From Chloroflexota bacterium (GTDB taxonomy: Bacteria > Chloroflexota > Dehalococcoidia > Lucifugimonadales > QGNO01), in NCBI GenBank assembly GCA_003228195.2, contig QGNO01000002.1, positions 86,824-150,823 of the forward strand: a stretch of 64,000 bases of DNA, read 5' to 3'. Below are positions 57,101 to 64,000 of the stretch, in pieces (within the stretch, counting starts at the first letter, position 1; each line of letters begins with the position of its first letter). The notes below the pieces were generated by a model. It ran no database searches, was not told where the DNA came from, and saw nothing but the letters and a program-made list of their open reading frames with translations. The position numbers and the translations under genes are program-made.

Positions 57101-58724
57101 CAGAGAAGGCGACCTTCCGGGAGACTTTAAGTTCATGTACGCAGCAACAGCTGTTACAGATCCAAAATTAAAGACAGGAGTGTACGCAACATACGGGTCA
57201 GGATGGGTGCTCGCACCTGACAGTGATCCTATGGGTGCCCGATTCATGCCGCCATTCCAGGGCTCCGCTGGAGGACCGGACGGCGGTCCGCTCTTTAAAA
57301 TTCATGGTCGTGAAATTGATATTTTCTTCCTCCCACTTGGGGTGAGGCCCGGTGCGATCTTTGAGGTGGGTGAAACTTTCAGAATGGCTGGCCCAATAAT
57401 GCCTACGTTAGACAGCTATGTGAGTTACACAGTTGAATCACCAAGTGGGCAAATACGGCGATTTGAAGGGTCTGCAAATTCGATAGGATATTTCTACGAC
57501 CCCAATGATGATTTCGTCATGTATGAACCAGGGCTGTGGAAGGTAAACCTGAGCGTAAGCCACATCGGGCTGACAAGCGCTGGCCTGGTAGAGTCTCCAT
57601 ACCCTGAAGGCACCCCGTTAACTCCGGATGGTACGTTCAGTTTTGTTGTTAAAGGCACTGAAACCGAGTTACTTGAAATTAAAACCGACCTTTCGAACTT
57701 AACACCCGCTGAGTGGTTTAGTAACGTTAGAAATGCCAGGTTCGAGGCAAAAATCCCTACGGGATTCAGCGCAGATTCGGCGCGAGTAATAGTCACAATG
57801 CCAGGGATTGTCCTGGTAAACAAGGAAATCTCTACTGGCGGGAACGAACTGATCTGGGAACTCGATGCAGAAGATTTGAACTCTCTAGCCAACAACTTTG
57901 ATTACGAATACGGTATTGCCGATACAATACAGATTACCTTTTTTGCTAAAGGAACCCTTAATGGGAAGTCCTCACAAGCTACCGGGACGATGGTTACGCA
58001 TGGTGCTAGGGTCCCCCGCGTACCAAAGTTCGAAATCAAGAAAGCTGACCTCCCTGAACTGTCCACTTTCCTTACAAACAAAACGGATCAGTTTATTGTC
58101 GATTTAGAGCACGTGGCCGGAGGACATCCTTTCAAAGGGTCCGGTGCTAATGATCCAGACGATGGAGCCCATGTAAATTGGGACAACAGTAGTAACCGAT
58201 GGCCAAAAGGAACTCCCGTTACGGAATATCCCGCAATATATGCAGTCGCTGACGGCTACGTAGAAGCGGTGAATACCTACGAACCAGTCGGCGGGACAAA
58301 CTTTAAGTATTCATTTCATTATTTCTTTGCCCAGACAAACGGTGTCGGCATGAAAGTTCATATGTCTATCGAACCTTCAACTAATCCTAGAGACAGCTCT
58401 TTTTATGAGCCTTTTATCAAGGTGAAGGAAGGCCAGTCGGTCAGGAAGGGAGATATCATGGCCTACATGTATCTTGAACCGAATGACGACTACCCAGGGC
58501 CCCATATCCACTTCAGTATCCAGCCAGAGGGTCACAGCCAACAGGCACCTGCAATATTTACTGATAAGATACTTGATGAATTCTACTCAAAGTGGGGGAT
58601 TTTTAAATTCGACCGCCAGGGTAGTCCAAGTGACAGTGACGTAGCCATGCCAAAGTGTTGGGGTTACAAAATTACTGCATCGGAAAACCCGTATGGCTCC
58701 GGTGCCTCCGATTGCTTTAGTTAA
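54186..58724 (+). CDS. Very large (1512 aa) lipoprotein, Ig-like/beta-rich, C-terminal M23/LytM-like domain
   Basis: Lipobox LILTGCGSD; Thr/Pro-rich linker; C-term AHVNWD (HxxxD) ... IYAVADGYVEAV ... KVHMSIEP ... VKEGQSVRKGDIMAYM ... GPHIHFSI (HxH). Confidence 0.75.
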   Translation: MNKSVLTILKLSTVLMLILTGCGSDGSTSVSDKSTPEPTATKIPTTVAATPAPTKDNQITATANVNQGQKDKARSPTPAIPSNDKTQATGSSISTPTPTPSPETLHKFQGSGSTTTEAFITNQSAKVGIEYKGGPISVGLLEGNPSPRNIYDGPVSDSNSYKSRAIEPGSYGVVVTCEGPCQWTITIESSETASTSTTQQSKATKETAQSSTMNGSDSKSKQKIIPEIVKAEWDVFESKQASKILSAPKTGLITLNYDSTTTTTNVSGVAGSVPSKAHVMVANLELGDFVVVAADGNGSFDANISGHPGTHIMVKQDTTQQIFNAENPAETHGPNTLRTIFPPGVLIPIPMENNGGGLNFSSAARLSSDEDAPWTIDGSASKKALTLGQSIPISGTVSIRTGEKTPPSKAKLDFQSEFLVNSSGRQVGGSRIFTTNLFTPTNLPIESKGLLGKQYRLGEADLDWKFDGDNWTSDFSATLTPGDRSPTGLHLLKASLNGVSSLPRKGNQNVLHRSFLQEASLGTMTVGETGAMTLTSTLLADELSEGSRGGVISREDQGIFDIIHRAGVRHQPVISRLDGYGKSWSYRLEPYMPLLGVVDRSPPATPSIKFDFAASNLTVAVLRPDGKTDTLGPAPLAKYAVKSPRTPWHKTVSEGGGNLGEVPQLQSDVDAFNYEFPADGNYVVTLNGEIKDISGRTYAITGTYDITVANVLDIETNILPGTPFDIGDSFPVGLRVMPGLPATIDYTITRVGSDGISKTDKISGKANDHGWWDGDGNTVTFDKDGEYRLDVEARYSDSVDNLWVGRMSFGSAIATENAPMILHGRRGPNRVSKIPKPWGFSSDFVDTDADHIQFPYFAGDVMWGKNKGNLADSVAVLTSLQLIDETHPLIARIKENVESVDGIAASKLIKVGQVPIKTDADLASPEAVDLWAYVYASVQKPGIRVREHVLGDDSGGTYWRFDDAYHMQSGNGREGDLPGDFKFMYAATAVTDPKLKTGVYATYGSGWVLAPDSDPMGARFMPPFQGSAGGPDGGPLFKIHGREIDIFFLPLGVRPGAIFEVGETFRMAGPIMPTLDSYVSYTVESPSGQIRRFEGSANSIGYFYDPNDDFVMYEPGLWKVNLSVSHIGLTSAGLVESPYPEGTPLTPDGTFSFVVKGTETELLEIKTDLSNLTPAEWFSNVRNARFEAKIPTGFSADSARVIVTMPGIVLVNKEISTGGNELIWELDAEDLNSLANNFDYEYGIADTIQITFFAKGTLNGKSSQATGTMVTHGARVPRVPKFEIKKADLPELSTFLTNKTDQFIVDLEHVAGGHPFKGSGANDPDDGAHVNWDNSSNRWPKGTPVTEYPAIYAVADGYVEAVNTYEPVGGTNFKYSFHYFFAQTNGVGMKVHMSIEPSTNPRDSSFYEPFIKVKEGQSVRKGDIMAYMYLEPNDDYPGPHIHFSIQPEGHSQQAPAIFTDKILDEFYSKWGIFKFDRQGSPSDSDVAMPKCWGYKITASENPYGSGASDCFS

Positions 58725-58762
58725 GTCTGATCAACCTAAACCAATAGAAAGGACTGCCTAAG

Positions 58763-60622
58763 CTGAACCTTAAGAAAACGCTCCCCACCTTTTTGTTACT
58801 GTTCGCAGCCTTGGTATTGATGTTCGTTAGGTGTGGCAGAGACCTGCTGGTATCTGACCCAAAGGCGCCACCAGATATAACGAGGACGATTTCCGAACCT
58901 GTCGAGCCAGAGCCAGAGCCAGAGCCAGAGCCAGACGATATAGCACCAACATCGGCTTCGGCTATATCCGTATCACCTAATGGGACTCTTGTAGCAGCAG
59001 TTAATCCTGACAGTAACTCTATAACCGTGCTCAATGCGATCACTTTAGAAATACTTGGTGAAACCCAGGTAGGAAAAGATCCAAGGACGCTGTCTTTCAC
59101 GCCTGACTCGAGAAATATTATTGTTGCGAATCAAGGCTCCGGAACGATATCGATAGTAGATATACGTAATAGTGTTTTAAAGGCAGAGTACCTGGTAGGA
59201 CCGAGGCCGTATGGAGTGGTAAATGACGGCAAACGAGCATACGTGACTGAGTCCGTAAAAGGACAAGTGGTCACGATTGCACTAGATAGCGGCACAGTGG
59301 AAAGGCGTATCTCTGTTGGTCCTTCCCCAACAGGGCTAGCGATAAACTCAGCTAAACAGCAACTTTTCGTGACACATCTTTTTGATGGGGCTTTAACAGT
59401 CCTTGATACTTCAACATCTGAAGTTGGGACGAAGGTCCATTCCGGTACGGAGGCAAACATCTCTCAATTCGTAGCTATTTCACCTGATGGCAGCAAGGCA
59501 TATCTCCCACAAACCAGGTCTAATGTTGCAAACACCGCAAGGCTCTTTGACACAACTGTTTTCCCAATAGTAAACGTGTTCAACATTGAAAATCTCAATC
59601 TTTCGGTGGAGAACAGGATAACGTTAGATACGGCTGATGAACCTGTGAATATGCCTTTTTCTGTAGCGCTATCACCAGACGGAAAGAGAATTTATATAAG
59701 TAACGCAGGTAGCAACGATATATCCGTAATTGATCTTGGCAGTAACAAGGGGGTAGCGCACATATCCGTAGGATCTAACCCTCGCGGAATAGCCATTACA
59801 CCAAACGGTTCCCACCTATTCGTCAACAACGTACTCGACGGAACGGTTTCAGTAATCGATACGCAGTCCTTCGAGATCATACGAACCGTAAAAGTAACGG
59901 ACATACCTTTGCCGCCTCATGTATTGGAAGGCAAAAAAATCTTCAATTCAGCCAGTTCGCCCTTGCTTACAACTGACAACTGGATCTCCTGTGCAACCTG
60001 CCATTTTGACGGCTCTATGGATAAGCGGACCTGGCTCGGGTTCCCAGACGGGCCACGGAACACCCCGTCTCTCTTGGGAACAGCAGAGACACTACCACTT
60101 CACTGGTCGGGAGATTTTAACGAATTACAGGACGTCGAAATCACTATAAGGAAGATCCAGTTCGGAGACGGCCTAATCAAAGGTCAAGCTTACGATTCGC
60201 TGGGGACTAATCACGCCGGGCTATCTAAGAAACTGGACTATTTGGCATCCTACATGGCCTCATTGACTCTCTCGCCATCCCCTTACAGAATCGATACAGA
60301 TCTCACTGTTCAGGGCAAAACTGTTTTCGAAAATCATGGTTGCGCTACCTGCCATATCTCACCACTTTATGCAGACTCAAGATCTCACGATGTTGGTACC
60401 GGTGATCCTAAAGAAGAGAAAAATCCTCACGGTACCAGCACTAGTTTCGACACACCAACGCTGCGTGGAATCTGGGCTACGGCTCCCTACTTCCATGACG
60501 GCAGCGCAAGAACTTTAGAAGAGGTACTCCAATCCGGAACCACCCATGACATCGCGAGCGAATTAACGGATAATGAACTAGAAACTTTAGTTGACTTCTT
60601 AAGAGGGCTCCCATTCGAATAA
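58763..60622 (+). CDS. YVTN/YncE-like beta-propeller fused to MauG/CCP-like di-heme cytochrome c; possible CTG start at 58763 (ORF track starts at TTG 58793)
   Basis: Repeats SPDGKRIYISNAGSNDISVIDL / NPRGIAITPNGSHLFVNN; two CxxCH: ISCATCHFDGSMDKRTW and GCATCHISPLYADSR; FDTPTLRGIWATAPYFHDGSARTLEEVL. Confidence 0.85.
   Translation: MNLKKTLPTFLLLFAALVLMFVRCGRDLLVSDPKAPPDITRTISEPVEPEPEPEPEPDDIAPTSASAISVSPNGTLVAAVNPDSNSITVLNAITLEILGETQVGKDPRTLSFTPDSRNIIVANQGSGTISIVDIRNSVLKAEYLVGPRPYGVVNDGKRAYVTESVKGQVVTIALDSGTVERRISVGPSPTGLAINSAKQQLFVTHLFDGALTVLDTSTSEVGTKVHSGTEANISQFVAISPDGSKAYLPQTRSNVANTARLFDTTVFPIVNVFNIENLNLSVENRITLDTADEPVNMPFSVALSPDGKRIYISNAGSNDISVIDLGSNKGVAHISVGSNPRGIAITPNGSHLFVNNVLDGTVSVIDTQSFEIIRTVKVTDIPLPPHVLEGKKIFNSASSPLLTTDNWISCATCHFDGSMDKRTWLGFPDGPRNTPSLLGTAETLPLHWSGDFNELQDVEITIRKIQFGDGLIKGQAYDSLGTNHAGLSKKLDYLASYMASLTLSPSPYRIDTDLTVQGKTVFENHGCATCHISPLYADSRSHDVGTGDPKEEKNPHGTSTSFDTPTLRGIWATAPYFHDGSARTLEEVLQSGTTHDIASELTDNELETLVDFLRGLPFE
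58904..58933. repeat. Hexanucleotide repeat (GAGCCA)x5 encoding EPEPEPEPEP
   Basis: gagccagagccagagccagagccagagcca read directly. Confidence 0.95.
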
Positions 60623-60663
60623 CTTAGGTGATGGTGTTCGGCGATCATAGTTGAGATTAGCTC

Positions 60664-62109
60664 ATGAATAACAAAATCATTTCCCTTATTATCGCTTTCT
60701 CGACCTTCATATTACTGATCACAGGGTGCGGTGGCGATGAACCGCCTGCACAGTATATACAGGCTACACCAAACCCTGAATCTCTAGTCGAAACGCCAGC
60801 GCCTACCGCCACTCCAATTATGGTTACCACTAAACCTTTAACTAAAAATTCAGGCGATCCCGCTCCTACGCCGACGACGGCCTCTGTGAACCAACTATTA
60901 ACGCCAGATCAGACCACAGCTGCAACTTCCACATCACCTGCCATATCAAACGAGTCCAACCAAAAAACGAACTCTGAAGCCAATAAATCAGTGTCTAAGT
61001 CCAGGGATAGAATGTTCATGCGGACGGGAGAAAAAACGGGCGTTTTTAGTTGCACAGAAGACAAAACCAGGGAGTTCCCGTCGCCGATAGTCAAACCGGA
61101 AACCCTTACTGATATCGAACCAATGGGAAAGATGGCGAGTTCCCACGTTACACCAACTGACCATCTCTACGTTCACTGGTCACAACCGGCAGCCGGAGTA
61201 ACGGAATACGTGATGGCACCAGCAGATGGGCAAATCGTCGAGATTAGCAGATTCCCCAGTGACGCCTCTCCAAGATTTGATCCTTCAATAACCATCCCTG
61301 ATTACCGAATGGTTATTATGCACTCATGTGCCTTCTTCACTATCTTTATTCATCTCGCGGAATTAGCCCCTGACATCATTAAACAGACAGGCCCGATCCC
61401 ACTTGGCAATCAATGGTCTTCCACCAGAACCGGGCCTATCGACGTCAAAGCTGGTGATCCCCTATCCAAAACAAACGGTGGTGACGGGCTAGACTGGAGT
61501 GCTCACGATGCCGACGTCCTACTTTCGGGATTTATTGAACCTGACCGCTACAGTGGAGAGCCGTGGAAGATACACACCGTAAACCCTTTCCAGTACTACA
61601 AAGAACCTTTGAAATCCCAACTTCTTTCAAAAGTAGTCCGTAAAACGGAACCTAGAGCGGGGAAAATAGATTACGACATTGAAGGTACTATAGCCGGGAA
61701 CTGGTTTCTTGAGGGAACAGATGATTACAGCGGCAACACAAACGAATCTGCATACTGGAAGGGGCATCTAACACTAGCCTACGGCTACATTGACCCCACC
61801 CAGATACGAATCTCGCTAGGTTTTGATTCAGGCATAGATGACAAGCAACTCTGCAACGTGTGTTTCGGGGCCTATGGAATTCGGGATAACAAACCTGACC
61901 CTGCCTCAATCGGGCCTGCTGACGGCCTGGTCAAATACGAGTTGATGTCCAGGCAAGGTCCTAATCATGAACAAGTCGGAGATACATCGCTCGGAACGTT
62001 ACTTGTTCAACATATGAGTAACAGGACCTTAAAGGTTGAGTTCGTGCTAGGTAAAACCCCGGATCAGATAGCCGAGTTTTCGGATGATGCTAAAATTTAT
62101 AAGCGGTAG
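60664..62109 (+). CDS. Lipoprotein with degenerate M23/LytM-like domain
   Basis: Lipobox LLITGCGGD; TPTDHLYVHW...YVMAPADGQIVEISRFPSD...YRMVIMHSCAFFTIFIHLAEL...VKAGDPLSK...LDWSAHDADVLLSGF. Confidence 0.72.
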   Translation: MNNKIISLIIAFSTFILLITGCGGDEPPAQYIQATPNPESLVETPAPTATPIMVTTKPLTKNSGDPAPTPTTASVNQLLTPDQTTAATSTSPAISNESNQKTNSEANKSVSKSRDRMFMRTGEKTGVFSCTEDKTREFPSPIVKPETLTDIEPMGKMASSHVTPTDHLYVHWSQPAAGVTEYVMAPADGQIVEISRFPSDASPRFDPSITIPDYRMVIMHSCAFFTIFIHLAELAPDIIKQTGPIPLGNQWSSTRTGPIDVKAGDPLSKTNGGDGLDWSAHDADVLLSGFIEPDRYSGEPWKIHTVNPFQYYKEPLKSQLLSKVVRKTEPRAGKIDYDIEGTIAGNWFLEGTDDYSGNTNESAYWKGHLTLAYGYIDPTQIRISLGFDSGIDDKQLCNVCFGAYGIRDNKPDPASIGPADGLVKYELMSRQGPNHEQVGDTSLGTLLVQHMSNRTLKVEFVLGKTPDQIAEFSDDAKIYKR

Positions 62110-62137
62110 TGAACGCATTCCAGAACCCAAGAATTAC

Positions 62138-62923
62138 TTAACTCTGATCACTATCCGGTGACTTCCCAAGAAGTGCATCACTTGCAATATTTTTTACTTC
62201 TTCGGAGAAGTCTGCATCCGATATCCATTCAATATATTCCGGATCAGAGACAACGATCTCTTCAAGGGACCTGCTACGGTACTTCCCGAACCCCAATGCC
62301 GCTTTGCCTTCCAGCCAGATAAATTTGCCCTCCGAGTCTATTCGTTCCGGTTCGCTACCGTAAAAAAAGTCGTGAAGTCCCTTTACATCGCGAGGTAGTT
62401 CCGGATAGTACTCCATTTGAGCGTCCAAGATTTCGGCGGTGGCTTTTATATCTGCTGCTGATGAATGCGCCTCTTCGAGCTCCTTTCCACAGTACTTTAA
62501 GTAGGCCGCGGCCAGGTCTCGTCGCTCGAAATGATGGAAAATAGCCATAGAGTCTACAATCTTCGCATCATCTAAGGAAAACTCCACATTTGCACGCCTA
62601 AATTCCGACTCGAGCATAGGTAAATCGAATCGCTTTGCATTGAATCCCGCGAAGTCGCACCCATCTATAAACTCTCTAAGGCTTCTTGCGTACTGTTGAA
62701 ACGGGGGCTCGTGTGCTACATCCTCATCCGTAATTCCGTGAACAGCCGTAGCGCCGAACGGTATAGGAATACCGGGGTTAATGCGTTTGCTTCGAATCTC
62801 CTCAGTGCCATCTGGATGTCTTTTTAGCACCGTCAATTCCACAATTCGGTCCAAGCCTGTGTTTAGACCAGTAGTCTCCAGATCAACGAACAGAAGGGGT
62901 CTTTCAAGTATGAGTTCTGGCAT
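62138..62923 (-). CDS. DEDDh 3'-5' exonuclease (DnaQ/RNase T-like)
   Basis: LLFVDLETTGLNTGLDRIVELTV...AVHGITDEDV...FAGFNAKRFDLPML...AHSSAADIKATAEIL. Confidence 0.93.
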   Translation of the reverse strand: MPELILERPLLFVDLETTGLNTGLDRIVELTVLKRHPDGTEEIRSKRINPGIPIPFGATAVHGITDEDVAHEPPFQQYARSLREFIDGCDFAGFNAKRFDLPMLESEFRRANVEFSLDDAKIVDSMAIFHHFERRDLAAAYLKYCGKELEEAHSSAADIKATAEILDAQMEYYPELPRDVKGLHDFFYGSEPERIDSEGKFIWLEGKAALGFGKYRSRSLEEIVVSDPEYIEWISDADFSEEVKNIASDALLGKSPDSDQS

Positions 62924-63020
62924 AATCTAATCTCTGAACTAAAATTTCCCGCAGTATATAACAGTATTGGCACGAAGGTTAAAGGCTAACTTTATGAGAA
63001 ATGAGTGGTAAATATGAGCC

Positions 63021-63257
63021 GTGTGGGAGGATGCCCTGCAGGGTGATGCTAATGCTGCGAATACAGCCCTAAGGATCAGCTGGATGCGTAATAGACTGCT
63101 AGGCCTTGATGCTCCCCATAGCGTAGAGGCTAGGATAGATGTGCTCTCATGGAACCATGACGATACGAGTTTCATAGACCTTCGCAAGGAAGTCTTCGTC
63201 CTCTCGTCTTGTCGACCATCTCCGAAGACTTTGGCAAAGAGGTTAGGTGGTCAATAG
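63021..63257 (+). pseudogene. 5'-truncated ORF, weakly resembling terminase-small/HTH-like 'ALxGD...RLLGLDAP' proteins
   Basis: DALQGDANAANTALRISWMRNRLLGLDAPHSVEARIDVLSW; in-frame TGA immediately upstream at 63015, no plausible start or SD. Confidence 0.3.
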
Positions 63258-63351
63258 TAGCGATATCCTTACATAGTCACGAAGAGTATTCTGACCAACG
63301 GTTTGTTCAGAAACGCCAGGGTACAGTAGGATAAAGCCTGATTCACTTTAG

Positions 63352-63454
63352 GGACGATTAACATCAAGCACTTACAGGGTGCAACGGCTAGAGCCATACC
63401 AACGTATTTTTTACACGCAGGAGGTCAATGGTTCGAGCCCATTATCGTCCGCCA
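63352..63454 (+). tRNA. tRNA-Val(TAC)-like gene or remnant: intact acceptor pair, T-arm and CCA but abnormal middle
   Basis: GGACGAT 63352-63358 pairs with ATCGTCC 63444-63450; T-arm AATGG-TTCGAGC-CCATT; CCA encoded; TTTACAC anticodon loop + GCAGG 3' stem, but no CCTGC 5' stem partner; ~100 nt. Confidence 0.45.
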
Positions 63455-63632
63455 CAACCAAGAGATTGATTCAATTGAAGAATATTACTCCAAATATATG
63501 GTATAATCTTCGTGAGTGGCAGATGTTTTCACCCCTACACCCGATATCTAAAGCGTCTTTTGTGCCCCATCAGGACTCTCTAAGGCATCACCCCTGTATT
63601 GGTGACTGGATCCTGCCACCTTATTCAAGTGT

Positions 63633-63649
63633 GGCGGCCTAATGCCGCC
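63633..63649 (+). promoter_or_regulatory. GC-rich hairpin (GGCGGC-ctaat-GCCGCC) in the 5' UTR of the RRM gene
   Basis: Perfect 6-bp stem, about 20 nt upstream of the TTG start. Confidence 0.5.
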
Positions 63650-63671
63650 GGTTTACGGAGAGGAAAAGGAA

Positions 63672-64000
63672 TTGAGAATATACGCAGGGAATCTTTCATA
63701 TCAAACAAGCGAACAAGAACTACGCGAGGCCTTCGAAGCCCATGGGGGCGTACAAGAGGTTTCAATGGTTCAAGATCGTGACACAGGCCGCTCGAAGGGG
63801 TTCGCCTTTGTTGAAATGCCGACCAGTGAAGAAGCTGAGGCTGCGATCGCCGCACTCAACGGCACGGAAATATCCGGTCGCACGGTCACGGTGAATGAAG
63901 CTAGACCTCGGGCGGAGCGGAGTTCTGGCGGCGGCGGCGGTCGTGGCGGCGGCGGCGGCGGTAGTCGGGGCGGCCGCGGGGACGGAGACGATGACGCAAG
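63672..64000 (+). CDS. RRM-domain RNA-binding protein with Gly/Arg-rich tail, truncated at window edge
   Basis: From TTG: LRIYAGNLSYQTSEQELREAFEAHGGVQEVSMVQDRDTGRSKGFAFVEMPTSEEAEAAIAALNGTEISGRTVTVNEARPRAERSSGGGGGRGGGGGG; RNP1/RNP2 motifs. Confidence 0.93.
   Translation, partial: MRIYAGNLSYQTSEQELREAFEAHGGVQEVSMVQDRDTGRSKGFAFVEMPTSEEAEAAIAALNGTEISGRTVTVNEARPRAERSSGGGGGRGGGGGGSRGGRGDGDDDA

Noticed and set aside
63000-63454. tmRNA or RNase P RNA
   Set aside because: No tag-peptide reading frame or tmRNA 5' end, and no RNase P conserved core; tRNA-like 3' end explained better as tRNA-Val

Overview
64 kb of a bacterial chromosome, mostly ordinary protein-coding. The gene content (menaquinone genes, B12-dependent RNR, many MFS and family III CoA-transferases, lipoproteins) suggests a Chloroflexota/SAR202-like lineage, but this is an inference. 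From left to right: priA (truncated by the window edge), rplS and trmD; a classical menaquinone locus (TetR-menF-menD-menH-menC-CoA transferase-menB-menA-thioesterase); moaB-like; rsmH-ftsA-ftsZ (a reduced dcw cluster); nrdR-nrdJ; pdxA-proC-yggT-pepA-mtaB; a catabolic/transport region (4 MFS, FAD oxidase, PEP mutase/ICL family, FGGY kinase, amidase, M20, D-glutamate cyclase-like DUF4392); folE with an SDR; a lipoprotein preceded by an 8-bp tandem repeat; a DUF2339 membrane protein; two translationally coupled CoA transferases followed by three large secreted proteins (1512-aa M23-like lipoprotein, YVTN beta-propeller/di-heme cytochrome, second M23-like lipoprotein); an exonuclease; a tRNA-Val-like remnant next to a degenerate ORF; and a truncated RRM protein. 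Most interesting: (1) a men locus with no menE, where a family III CoA transferase sits between menC and menB and may replace OSB-CoA ligase; (2) the CoA-T/CoA-T/lipoprotein/propeller-cytochrome/lipoprotein array; (3) an 8-bp repeat array that could be phase variable; (4) a structured ftsA leader. All calls come from reading the sequence and translations; no database search was run.
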